DNA of 64,000 bases. It comes from Alentia gelatinosa. Taxonomy: Eukaryota > Annelida > Polychaeta > Phyllodocida > Polynoidae. Below are positions 52,501 to 54,450 of the stretch, piece by piece. The notes under the pieces are model-generated. The model saw only the letters and a program-made list of their open reading frames with translations. It did not search any database and had not been told where the DNA came from. The DNA lies in NCBI GenBank assembly GCA_950022655.1, contig OX465584.1, forward strand, positions 58,934,335 through 58,998,334. Direction: 5' to 3'. Made by a program: the position numbers and the translations under genes. The number at the start of each line of letters is the position of its first letter. Position 1 is the first letter of the stretch.

Positions 52501-53457
52501 CAAGGCCCTTTTCCAGGTGAGACTTTCCACAATCTCTCTTGTCTGTGTTATATGGGTATGGGTTTACGGAATCACTGACTTCTGTCCGTCCCATGGTTCA
52601 TTCTTGATATCAACAGAGAAGGCTGTTTTTTCCTCTTCTCCGAGGAAATGTTTGTTTTAATTTTCAGTTTATAAAATTATTTTTCATTGTGTGAAACAGA
52701 GAAGAGAATAAATTGGGCCTCATTCACACCAATAAACAGTGGTTCAAACCTCCCCACACACCCGAGCCCCAATCCATGGCCAATAACAGTATGGTTACCA
52801 TGTTTTTTCAATATCTGTGAGGCAGTAATTTCCTCATGAAAAATTATTTCCTATTCTTTTCATGACCCCAACTGATAAATGTATTATTCAGGCCAAAATT
52901 TTTATGGAAAGACTTATTTCTTAGTCCCATGGGTCATTCTTCGAATGAAAAGGCCAGAAATACACATGGACCTCGGCTTACATCCCTGAATACGTTACCT
53001 TTTTCTCTGACCCCAGCCAACATCCCTGAATTATAAGATTTTTTTTATCTCGGAACTCAATTAACACCCTCAATTATACAGGGATGCCAGTTTTCAATGT
53101 TTCCATTGAATTCAATGTTTTCATTTTCAGAACAACAAAATGATTCCTTGTGTAATATTGATATACCAACTGCTAAATAGCTCAATTCAGCCACAGCCCA
53201 GGATCCCCTGCTGAACCTCCCCACTGACCCATATAAAAACTTGAGCTTTCCCTTGATTCCTACTGTAATGCATATGTAATGCATTAATTCTGTATTGCAA
53301 AAACAATATTTCAATGTTTTTTTCTTACCCCCACTGACAACCCTGATTATATAGAGCAATAAAACAGAATGTAACTGGTGTGTTTTCCTATTTGCAGGTG
53401 AACCAGTGGCTGATGTGGCTGGAACAAGCAGAGGAAGAGGAGTCCGATGAAGATTAA
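20182..53457 (+). CDS. EIF4G2: eIF4G2 / DAP5 (NAT1, p97), exons 2-19
   Basis: An eIF4G-family scaffold lacking the eIF4E- and PABP-binding N-terminal third. In animals it supports cap-independent and uORF-dependent translation, with eIF4A and eIF2-beta as partners. Coding exons: 20250-20299, 33749-33886, 35670-35772, 37412-37522, 38330-38396, 39019-39108, 40078-40247, 40878-41060, 42040-42211, 43562-43669, 44917-45165, 46557-46864, 47519-47890, 48496-48754, 50628-50832, 51518-51629, 52298-52516, 53398-53457. They sum to 2976 nt (991 aa plus stop; human about 907) with all phases consistent. MIF4G spans about residues 58-304, a disordered RD/G/P-rich linker 305-625, MA3 about 628-793, and W2 about 800-985 with the acidic end EEEESDED. 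The start is a CUG (20250-20252) in A(-3)/G(+4) context. A TAA lies 18 nt upstream in frame and the first in-frame AUG is codon 179. Exon 3' at 35029-35085 is an extra phase-matched exon. Confidence 0.95.
20512..20764 (+). repeat. MITE-A copy
   Basis: Starts CAGGGTTGACTGTG and ends AACTGATGTCACTG. Internal blocks (CCAATAAAACTG, CCCCACAGACCCTTAG, GGCAGTATATTCCACAT) match the family. Diverged. Confidence 0.6.
21751..21992 (+). repeat. SINE body fragment
   Basis: Contains CAGTGGTAGATTTACTGC, CTTCTCATACCATGTCTATG, CGGTAAATGTGTAGGGGTGA and ends ACTGGACGTTAAATCCAAC. The tRNA-like head is missing. Same family as 43796-44094. Confidence 0.75.
21995..22081 (+). repeat. MITE-A 3' fragment
   Basis: GAGGCAGTAAATTCCACGTG to CCAACTGACATCCC is the right end of the MITE, directly after the SINE fragment. 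Confidence 0.55.
22490..22527 (+). repeat. (GT)n followed by a long G-run
   Basis: A GT microsatellite of about nine repeats passes into a run of more than 20 G residues. Confidence 0.9.
22725..22945 (+). repeat. MITE-A copy, degraded
   Basis: Contains CCATAGAAATCCACTTTCTC, CCTTGTGTGAAATGAATG, GCCAACAGTGGCTTGAACC and CAAGGCAGGGAGTG in family order. Ends poorly defined. Confidence 0.5.
23085..23228 (+). repeat. MITE-A copy, 5'-truncated
   Basis: CCAATAAAACAGTGGTACG through CACATGAAAAATATTTCCAC. It ends where the next copy begins, having been its target. Confidence 0.6.
23229..23486 (+). repeat. MITE-A, full copy with 6-bp TSD
   Basis: Starts CAGCGATGTCAGG and ends AACTGGCATCCCTG. CCTTTA directly abuts both ends (23223-23228 and 23487-23492). 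The interior has no coding capacity. Confidence 0.85.
25207..25352 (+). repeat. MITE-A copy with internal deletion
   Basis: GGCAGTTTTTCAAGGAAGTC joins directly to CACATGAAAAATATTACC and ends CAACTGACATCCCTG. Confidence 0.6.
25408..25660 (+). repeat. MITE-A copy, AAGGAAATCC subfamily
   Basis: GGCAGTTTTCC, CCAAGGAAATCCTTGTTT, AAACAGTGTTCCCAACCTC and CACTGACTTCTCTG in order. This variant shares CCAAGGAAATCCTTG with the copies at 32707 and 40365. Confidence 0.65.
25686..26006. repeat. MITE-B copy 1 with 6-bp TSD
   Basis: 321 bp. Ends CAGGGATGCAAGTTTGCCGA and CCGACTTTCATCCCTG are inverted relatives. TAAGAC abuts both sides (25680-25685 and 26007-26012). A long G-run followed by a long C-run sits near 25897-25935. 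Same family as 50234-50563. Confidence 0.85.
26652..26916 (+). repeat. MITE-A, full copy with 6-bp TSD
   Basis: CAGAGATGTCAGTC to CAACTGACATCCCTG, flanked by AAGACT (26646-26651, 26917-26922). The interrupted sequence ATCAAAGACTTGCGCAAGTC exists uninterrupted near 26565-26585, giving an empty site. Confidence 0.85.
27705..28238 (+). repeat. GC-rich minisatellite, about 11 units of 45-51 bp
   Basis: Each unit reads GGGTAGGGGCGGTGCGGTGG, then CGGTAGGATACAGGGACTGA and GGCCAGTCTA. Three units lack six bases (short form). Units are almost identical, so the array is recent or homogenised. It lies in eIF4G2 intron 2. Confidence 0.95.
28520..28856 (+). repeat. MITE-A-like composite, degraded
   Basis: Contains CAGTTTCCCATTTTATG, GTGTAAAACAAAGATGATAA, an interposed G-run segment, TTCACGTAAAGTAAACTGG and GCTGACATCCCTG. 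Confidence 0.4.
29410..29790 (+). repeat. Direct repeat pair around a foldback repeat
   Basis: GGGTTCCACTGCAGCCCCAC, CTCTCTCCCCCATCC and TGGGTTATCC occur at about 29417-29462 and again at about 29737-29782. Between them lie GGTTCC/CTCGGCGG foldback blocks like those at 1-170. The repeated segment resembles the post-B-box part of the tRNA-SINE. Confidence 0.65.
30295..30893 (+). repeat. MITE-A copy interrupted by a foldback element
   Basis: The left half CAGAGATGTCGGTTTTCC to GGGAATATTATCC (30442) and the right half CAAGTTTTGCTGGTCTCTC to CCAACTGACATCT rejoin exactly at the family's ATTATCCAAGTTTT block. The 30443-30813 insertion lies between. The right end runs into a TATAGA microsatellite. 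Confidence 0.75.
30443..30813 (+). repeat. TACCCC foldback element, copy 3
   Basis: Starts TACCCCTAATAAAAAACGCC, with an inner GGGGTAGGATAAA near 30640-30652 and a hairpin at 30658-30800 with apex CACTTGGCTAACGCCTCGTG. ATTATCC is present at both edges (30436-30442, 30807-30813). It is inserted in a MITE-A copy, so it is younger than that copy. Confidence 0.75.
30890..30962 (+). repeat. TATAGA-type microsatellite
   Basis: About 70 bp of TATAGATA/TATATAGA units at the right end of the MITE copy. Confidence 0.9.
31678..31718 (-). repeat. pogo/Tigger-like terminus
   Basis: GGTGTCCGTTAACGCGGGG and GGCGGGGTTATACTGTATA form an inverted version of the end at 14743. The other end was not found nearby. 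Confidence 0.5.
32332..32607 (+). repeat. TACCCC foldback element, copy 4
   Basis: 276 bp. TACCCCTAATAAATGATGCC at the left, GGGGTAGGATAAAATC in the middle, then a hairpin at 32461-32593 (GACGTCACGAGTTTGAG arm) with apex CACTAATCTTCGACTCGTG. ATTATCC occurs at 32325-32331 and 32601-32607. Confidence 0.75.
32707..32977 (+). repeat. MITE-A, full copy with 7-bp TSD
   Basis: CAGGGATGGCAGTTCTCC to CCAACTGACATCTCTG. ATCTAAG abuts both ends (32700-32706, 32978-32984). AAGGAAATCCTTG subfamily. Confidence 0.85.
33365..33560 (+). repeat. MITE-A copy, 5'-truncated
   Basis: CTTATGTAAAATAAG to CCAACTTATATCCCTG, with AACACTGGTTCAAACCCTCC inside. Lies about 190 bp before exon 3. Confidence 0.6.
33749..33886 (+). 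CDS. EIF4G2: eIF4G2 exon 3
   Basis: Acceptor TTTCTCAG, donor CGAGG|GTAAGAG; 138 nt, phase 2 to phase 2. Encodes the linker to the first MIF4G helix, including KRRWIPPSS and DATFRKVRG, matching vertebrate QKWIPARS and DAIFRKVRG. Confidence 0.93.
33994..34023. repeat. Short hairpin with the foldback apex
   Basis: CACGTACCAAGCGGCTAGCG followed by CCTCACGTAC forms a short stem; wider complementarity CCACACTT/AAGTGTGG extends outward. The apex is of the GGCTNGCC type. Confidence 0.5.
34024..35028 (+). other. EIF4G2: eIF4G2 intron between exons 3 and 3'
   Basis: Mostly T-rich unique-looking sequence with a long G-run at about 34783-34801. No gene recognised. Confidence 0.5.
35029..35085 (+). CDS. 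EIF4G2: eIF4G2 exon 3', duplicated alternative exon
   Basis: Acceptor TATAGCAG, donor CGAGG|GTGAGA; 57 nt, phase 2 to phase 2. It encodes RDALSPDEKKASTFRKTRG, a diverged copy of the exon 3 end RDAVTPEEKNDATFRKVRG. Using it instead of exon 3 gives 964 aa; using both also stays in frame. There is no stop or frame damage. Expression is unknown; a decayed duplicate is possible. Confidence 0.65.
35202..35325 (+). repeat. TACCCC element fragment and direct repeat copy 1
   Basis: TACCCCTTAAAAAAATGCC to GGGGTAGGATAAATAC. Its inner part (CTGAATTTAATGGG through AATTTAGTGAATATGGGGT) recurs at 35813-35912, so the two copies flank exon 4. Confidence 0.65.
35670..35772 (+). CDS. EIF4G2: eIF4G2 exon 4
   Basis: Acceptor CTTTGTAG, donor CTG|GTAAGT; 103 nt, phase 2 to 0. 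Encodes ILNKLTPEKFDKLSLELLNV and GIDSQIILKGIILL of the first MIF4G HEAT repeats. Confidence 0.95.
35813..35912 (+). repeat. Direct repeat copy 2 flanking exon 4
   Basis: CTGAATTTAATGGGACGTGG to GGGGTGGCATAAATAC, a near copy of 35235-35335. Confidence 0.75.
35975..36100 (+). repeat. MITE-A 3' fragment
   Basis: Has TTTGAAACCCTAATTCC, TTTGAGGCGGCATATTTC and CCCAACTGATATCCC. Confidence 0.5.
36170..36345 (+). repeat. MITE-A short derivative
   Basis: Starts GACAGAGGTGCCAGTTTTGC and ends CACTGGCATCCCT; the centre is not family-like, so it is an internally rearranged copy. Confidence 0.4.
36378..36475. repeat. Long hairpin, foldback family
   Basis: CCGGTGGGAATAAGTCAAAG and its near-perfect complement near 36456-36475 form a stem of more than 40 bp, with an inner arm GGCTTGGAAAAAT. 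The apex is AGCAGCGGGCAGT. Confidence 0.7.
36625..36762. repeat. Long hairpin, foldback family
   Basis: ATTACCATGATT and AATCATGGTAAT are the outer arms. The inner arms include ATTCTCC/GGAGAAT, and the apex is CTCCGAGTGATAGCGAGGAG. Confidence 0.65.
37034..37340 (-). repeat. TACCCC foldback element, copy 6 (reversed)
   Basis: A hairpin at 37041-37181 with arms AACCAAAC and CGTATTACTG, apex CGCGAGGCAAAGCCGAGAG. It is followed on the right by the inverted body ending ATTAGGGGTA and flank GGATAAT (37341-37347). The left flank GGTAAT is a near match. Confidence 0.65.
37412..37522 (+). CDS. EIF4G2: eIF4G2 exon 5
   Basis: Acceptor TTTTTGTAG, donor ACA|GTAAGT; 111 nt, phase 0. Encodes IFEKALDEKAYSSLYAQLCH and RLCEDAPNF, a highly conserved MIF4G stretch. 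Confidence 0.96.
37573..38128 (+). repeat. tRNA-SINE with internal triplication
   Basis: The head has GCACTGGACTTGTAATCCC and B box GGGTTCGAGTCCC (37619-37631). The body segment starting CAGCAGTGGTAGATTTACTG is repeated three times (starts 37659, 37749, 37842; about 90 bp each). The tail is GAACGTTAAATTTTACAAAC with A/C-rich repeats; a second SINE end GGGACGTTAAACCACAAAC follows near 38095. Confidence 0.85.
38330..38396 (+). CDS. EIF4G2: eIF4G2 exon 6
   Basis: Acceptor CACTTCAG, donor GGAAG|GTGAGT; 67 nt, phase 0 to 1. Encodes TFRRLLLNKCQDEFENRSR, matching human TFRRLLISKLQDEFENRTR. Confidence 0.95.
38801..38913. repeat. pogo/Tigger-like MITE
   Basis: ACAATAGAACCCCTCCTAAG and the inverted end GCAGGGTTCTACTGTA enclose about 112 bp, with TA at both edges. 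No coding capacity. Confidence 0.65.
39019..39108 (+). CDS. EIF4G2: eIF4G2 exon 7
   Basis: Acceptor CTTTTCAG, donor ATTG|GTGAGT; 90 nt, phase 1 to 1. Encodes YDKDGPLTPEEEEQLAIAKR and KMLGNIKFIG. The Met codon at 39084-39086 is the first in-frame AUG of the gene (codon 179). Confidence 0.96.
39218..39462 (+). repeat. MITE-A copy, degraded
   Basis: Contains AAGGACATCCATGTTTTTCC, AGTATATAAGATTTG, TCTCTGAGGCAGAAAATTCC and TATTAGCATCCCT. Confidence 0.55.
39540..40077 (+). repeat. Minisatellite of splice-acceptor-like units before exon 8
   Basis: About 12 units of 34-37 bp with consensus ATGTTTACTGTGTCGCAG then ACCCTCCATCGTAATA. Four or five central units are nearly identical; outer ones are diverged. 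The real exon 8 acceptor ATGTTTACTGCGTCTCTTCAG is itself one unit. Each unit thus offers a TTTACTG...CAG decoy. Confidence 0.9.
40078..40247 (+). CDS. EIF4G2: eIF4G2 exon 8
   Basis: Acceptor TCTCTTCAG, donor GCGAAG|GTGAGG; 170 nt, phase 1 to 0. Encodes ELGKLEMLHEGILHKCIKQL and LEKKKRVAVRDMAEDLECLC, the most conserved part of the MIF4G domain that contacts eIF4A in this family. Confidence 0.97.
40365..40780 (+). repeat. MITE-A composite
   Basis: Two overlapping family copies (CCAAGGAAATCCTCATTTTC; then CTTGTGTAAAACCAAGAC to CCAACTATTATCCCTG), interrupted by unrelated sequence near 40620-40720. Confidence 0.5.
40878..41060 (+). CDS. EIF4G2: eIF4G2 exon 9
   Basis: Acceptor GTGCTGCAG, donor AAA|GTAAGC; 183 nt, phase 0. 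Encodes DQYFARMNMFMHHRELPSRI and RFMLQDIIELRQNNWAPRK, the end of MIF4G, and DNGPRTIRQVRDEA. Confidence 0.97.
41477..41749 (+). repeat. MITE-A, full copy
   Basis: CAGAGATGTCAGTTTTCC to CCAACTGACATCCCTG, 273 bp, close to the family consensus. No clear target duplication at this copy. Confidence 0.8.
41768..41880 (-). repeat. Poly(T)-led retroposon tail
   Basis: A T19 run followed by ATTTGAAGCGTTTATTCAAA looks like the poly(A) end of a minus-strand retroposon with AATAAA-like signal. The family was not identified. Confidence 0.4.
42040..42211 (+). CDS. EIF4G2: eIF4G2 exon 10
   Basis: Donor ATGG|GTGCGT; 172 nt, phase 0 to 1. Encodes QHNYRGFGSPPSSQRRRDGD, a NMMVMNGGMG stretch and GGMADVFASMPGFMG, matching human GGLADMFGQMPG. 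The acceptor AACAGCAG is a NAGNAG site, so the first Gln may be optional. Confidence 0.93.
42397..42590. repeat. pogo/Tigger-like MITE
   Basis: CAATAAAACCCCGCTTAAGG and the inverted end GAAGCGGGGTTTTACTGTA enclose about 190 bp, with further internal inverted GGCCCCT blocks. Confidence 0.65.
42745..43570 (+). repeat. Minisatellite repeating the exon 11 acceptor
   Basis: Seven units of 113-121 bp. Each ends GTGGTGTTTCAG|GCGGTGGGG, the exon 11 acceptor plus the first codons. Decoy GTTTCAG sites start near 42846, 42967, 43088, 43201, 43320 and 43436; the real one starts at 43555. Decoy units continue into ATTTCC(T)TTTTAACC instead of exon sequence. Confidence 0.95.
43562..43669 (+). CDS. EIF4G2: eIF4G2 exon 11
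   Basis: Acceptor GTGTTTCAG, donor CACA|GTAAGC; 108 nt, phase 1 to 1. Encodes GGDTLGTGPGVIHVDNFAPS, matching human GIGTGPGVIQDRFSP, then an Asn/Arg-rich NNHMGRQRGGQNN. Confidence 0.94.
43765..44330 (+). repeat. MITE-A copy split by a SINE
   Basis: CAGGGATGGCAGTTTTTGC...CCATAG resumes after the SINE as CCATAGAAATTCTTG and ends CCTGACATCCCTG. The flanking repeats of the SINE are its target duplication. Confidence 0.8.
43796..44094 (+). repeat. tRNA-derived SINE, full length
   Basis: 299 bp with CCATAG duplicated on both sides (43790-43795, 44095-44100). A box TAGCTCAGTGG (43800-43810) and B box GGGTTGGAGTCCC (43853-43865) form a Pol III promoter. The anticodon-loop-like CTTGTAA resembles tRNA-Thr(UGU). 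The tail is GGATGTTAAACTACCC with AAC repeats. Confidence 0.9.
44607..44885 (+). repeat. MITE-A, full copy
   Basis: CAGAGATCGCAGCTTTC to CCCAACTGACATCCCTG, ending 31 bp before exon 12, inside the branch-point/pyrimidine zone. CCGAGGCAGTAAATTCCA is partly duplicated internally. Confidence 0.75.
44917..45165 (+). CDS. EIF4G2: eIF4G2 exon 12 (RD-repeat linker)
   Basis: Acceptor TTCTGCAG, donor GACG|GTGAGT; 249 nt, phase 1 to 1. Encodes FPGQFGGSRRLDGG followed by about 50 residues dominated by alternating Arg-Asp (RDNRDRDRDRDNRD type). The underlying DNA is an imperfect minisatellite (GAGACCGTGACCGAGACCGC units). No counterpart in human DAP5; probably a disordered mixed-charge segment. Confidence 0.92.
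45178..45295 (+). repeat. MITE-A fragment joined to a SINE
   Basis: ATAAATCCATTTTTAGTATA to CCCCCACAGACCCCCAG. The right half of the MITE is missing where the SINE fragment begins. Confidence 0.5.
45296..45525 (+). repeat. SINE body fragment
   Basis: CAGCAGTGGTAGATTTACTG to GGCTGGACGTAAAATC and an AAAC-rich tail; headless. Confidence 0.75.
45526..46556 (+). other. EIF4G2: eIF4G2 intron 12, right part
   Basis: From about 46140 to 46550 a loose 80-90-bp repeat occurs (GACAGCCTC...ACTGTATGAT...CATAGACCTATTC). The last unit ends in the exon 13 acceptor (TTGACAG). Otherwise unassigned. Confidence 0.55.
46557..46864 (+). CDS. EIF4G2: eIF4G2 exon 13
   Basis: Acceptor CATTGACAG, donor ACAG|GTACGT; 308 nt, phase 1 to 0. 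Encodes GRELPPRFRKMNMAGG (human DMPPRFSKK), a Gly/Ala/Pro-rich low-complexity run, and NNEEISLRPARNF (human ADEISLRPAQSF). Extremely GC-rich compared with the introns. A second in-frame acceptor 9 nt inside (GTGGCAG) could drop three residues. Confidence 0.92.
46852..47275 (+). repeat. Degenerate array repeating the exon 13 donor
   Basis: CCCACCCAAACAG|GTACGT of the exon 13 end recurs downstream near 46921, 46985 (as ACAAGTATGT), 47055, 47110, 47185 and 47252. Each is followed by an A-rich AGAAAA...TGAATTA spacer. Units are 55-75 bp. Several keep a functional-looking CAG|GTACG donor. Confidence 0.9.
47519..47890 (+). CDS. EIF4G2: eIF4G2 exon 14
   Basis: Acceptor TTCCACACAG, donor GAG|GTCAGT; 372 nt, phase 0. 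Encodes a basic linker (VKVEKKKTPSKEEL) and the first half of MA3 (KAVEAVRDMHAPRRYMPELV, LDKSDEQRANISKLVSALKE). High GC3. Confidence 0.96.
47891..48495 (+). other. EIF4G2: eIF4G2 intron 14
   Basis: Just after the donor, GGGTCACTGTCGAACACTAC and similar at 48032 echo the exon end (ACTGCCGAAAACTACATGGAGGTCAG), a weak two-unit donor-side duplication. A MITE-A fragment (CAGAGATGCCAGATTTCC) is near 48290. Confidence 0.5.
48496..48754 (+). CDS. EIF4G2: eIF4G2 exon 15
   Basis: Acceptor TCTGTTCAG, donor CCAG|GTGAGC; 259 nt, phase 0 to 1. Encodes the rest of MA3: LLERMPELEVDVLNIKSHTA, FAARGVTDSIVSLAELAEP and HYPLFLLCLQQLHK. Confidence 0.97.
48839..49103 (+). repeat. MITE-A, near-full copy
   Basis: GAGAGATGTCAGTTTTC to CCCTAACTGACATCC, close to consensus. 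Confidence 0.75.
49114..49452 (+). repeat. MITE-A, two nested or tandem copies
   Basis: A truncated copy from CAGGGATGTCATTTTCC meets a fuller one from CAGAGATCCAAGTCTTCC (49207), which ends CCAACTGACATCC. Confidence 0.65.
49462..49690 (+). repeat. MITE-A copy, 3'-truncated
   Basis: CAGAGATGGCAGTTTTCCAC through CTGAGGTAGTGGATTCTAC. The right terminus is missing. Confidence 0.65.
49835..49900. repeat. GGTTCC foldback repeat fragment
   Basis: CTAGGGAACCAGCTTAAGAT and AGCTGGTTCCCCAATCATCC are inverted; related to 1-170 and 57738-57812. Confidence 0.5.
49935..50221 (+). repeat. MITE-A, full copy with near TSD
   Basis: CAGGGATATCAGTTTTCC to CCAACTGACATCCCTG. Flanks TGTAAA and CGTAAA agree at five of six positions. 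Confidence 0.8.
50234..50563. repeat. MITE-B copy 2 with 6-bp TSD
   Basis: CAGGGATGCAAGTTTGCCGA to CCGACTTTCATCCCTG, 330 bp; ACCTTT abuts both ends (50228-50233, 50564-50569). The central G/C block is short here (GGGGGCCCCCCC), unlike copy 1. Confidence 0.88.
50628..50832 (+). CDS. EIF4G2: eIF4G2 exon 16
   Basis: Acceptor TGTGTGTAG; 205 nt, phase 1 to 2. Encodes ERMMEVLEDRGLSFMFPLLR and SIYKWIKENVDQ, the start of W2. Only the weak donor CCAA|GTCTGT keeps the frame with exon 17; the nearby AAGTCT|GTACCC would cause a stop. Confidence 0.92.
50833..51517 (+). other. EIF4G2: eIF4G2 intron 16 with SINE fragment
   Basis: About 51140-51330 carries a diverged SINE body (ACTCTCACCTCCGTAAATAT, TTCATCTCATAGATTC). 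A T-run lies at 51339-51357. Confidence 0.5.
51518..51629 (+). CDS. EIF4G2: eIF4G2 exon 17
   Basis: Acceptor TTGTTACAG, donor AAG|GTGAGA; 112 nt, phase 2 to 0. Encodes VIRHIANESTLDANV and LLEKEKELLSKFK, matching human LEQEKQLLLSFK. Confidence 0.95.
51700..51840 (+). repeat. MITE-A 5' fragment
   Basis: CAGAGATGGCATTTTCC to AAGAGTGGTTTGAAACTC. Confidence 0.5.
51948..52250 (+). repeat. 303-bp duplication, copy in intron 17
   Basis: CATATATACATGTATACAAT to GTATTACTTTGAGAAA. Almost identical to 54147-54450 in the 3' UTR, including sequence on both sides of an internal T-rich tract. Ends about 47 bp before exon 18. Confidence 0.92.
52298..52516 (+). CDS. EIF4G2: eIF4G2 exon 18
   Basis: Acceptor TTCGTCGCAG, donor CAG|GTGAGA; 219 nt, phase 0. 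Encodes the core of W2: QLQMVALYSLQVFCYNMDFP, KGLLLRMFMYLYDMEVIDEE and FPGKGKALFQ-like YPGKGKALFQ, including the acidic/aromatic-box region. Confidence 0.97.
52612..52877 (+). repeat. MITE-A copy, AAGGAAATCC-like subfamily
   Basis: GGCTGTTTTTTCCTCTTC, GTTTATAAAATTATTTTTC, CAGTGGTTCAAACCTCCCC and CCCCAACTGATAA. Confidence 0.65.
53079..53345 (+). repeat. MITE-A, full copy with 6-bp TSD
   Basis: CAGGGATGCCAGTTTTC to CCCACTGACAACCCTG; ATTATA abuts both ends (53073-53078, 53346-53351). It lies about 50 bp before the last exon. Confidence 0.82.
53398..53457 (+). CDS. EIF4G2: eIF4G2 exon 19, C-terminus and stop
   Basis: Acceptor CTATTTGCAG; 60 nt. Encodes VNQWLMWLEQAEEEESDED and TAA (53455-53457), matching human VNQWLTWLETAEEEESEEEAD. 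Confidence 0.97.
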   Translation: MNQWLMWLEQAEEEESDED

Positions 53458-54146
53458 ACGGAAACCGAAGAACGGAAACCCCGCACCGAGACGAGAGCCC
53501 CAACACCAGCGCCTCGCTCCGCGGGGAATATCAGTGATGAGGATCAGTGTTGTATGTGGATGTATAAATATATAGATTTACTTGTGTATATTTATGCATG
53601 CCGGGTCGAAAAAGGAAGCCATACCATCAGCTTCGTAAGATAACACCCAAGAGAGGAAGCTGCCCCAGTCATATTCAGTTCCACCCTGAAGTCCGAAGAA
53701 GAACGGTCTGTACCTCAGCGAGAAAAGAATCGAGAGAAACTGTCCACGCACCGAACTGTGCAGTGTGATACCAAATAACGCTTGGATTGGCAAGCCACTA
53801 TTGAGTGGCCATTTTCTACTGTAATCAACAACATATAGACCCCCTTGTGTACTACCTTTCTACTACTACTAGACCAACCCAAGTCCACCACCAGTCTATG
53901 TCTCAACTGCTAATGTGTGTTTATACTTGACAATATATATACGATGCAGTCTGAACAATCCTTGCAGGACAGTCTTATGAGGACAAATGAAAAAAAAAAC
54001 TATACTTAGGATAAGTGAAAAAGAAAACCCGACAAATTGCACAAGGCTCCCCCCTGGATTGGTGAATTGTTTTTTCAGCCAACAGGATTTTTTCCGAGCA
54101 TGTTAGTATGAAGACTGTGCATATAGAACTCGTGGGTATGCCTACA

Positions 54147-54450
54147 CATATATACATGTATACAATTGACCTCTTCTTTTTTTTTTTCTTTTTTTTTCTT
54201 TTTTTTTAAAAAGGAAAATGGTATTTTAATTTGATGGGAAGTCTGCTTGCAGTTTTTCGCAAGGGGACTGGGGGAATGCGTTTCAGTGCCACGGAGTCAA
54301 AAGCGACAGTCTTCGTTCTTCGCATTGTGATACGGAACGAAGGACAAGCAAGAGAAGCCTGGCAACACCAAAAAATGAAACTAGGAAATTTAAAAGCGAA
54401 AAAACAAAATCTAACGAAAATGAGCAAAGAAAAGTATTACTTTGAAAAAA
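54147..54450 (+). repeat. 303-bp duplication, copy in 3' UTR
   Basis: Second copy of 51948-52250. Outside the T tract only about two substitutions were noticed (for example GATACGG for GATATGG). Confidence 0.92.
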
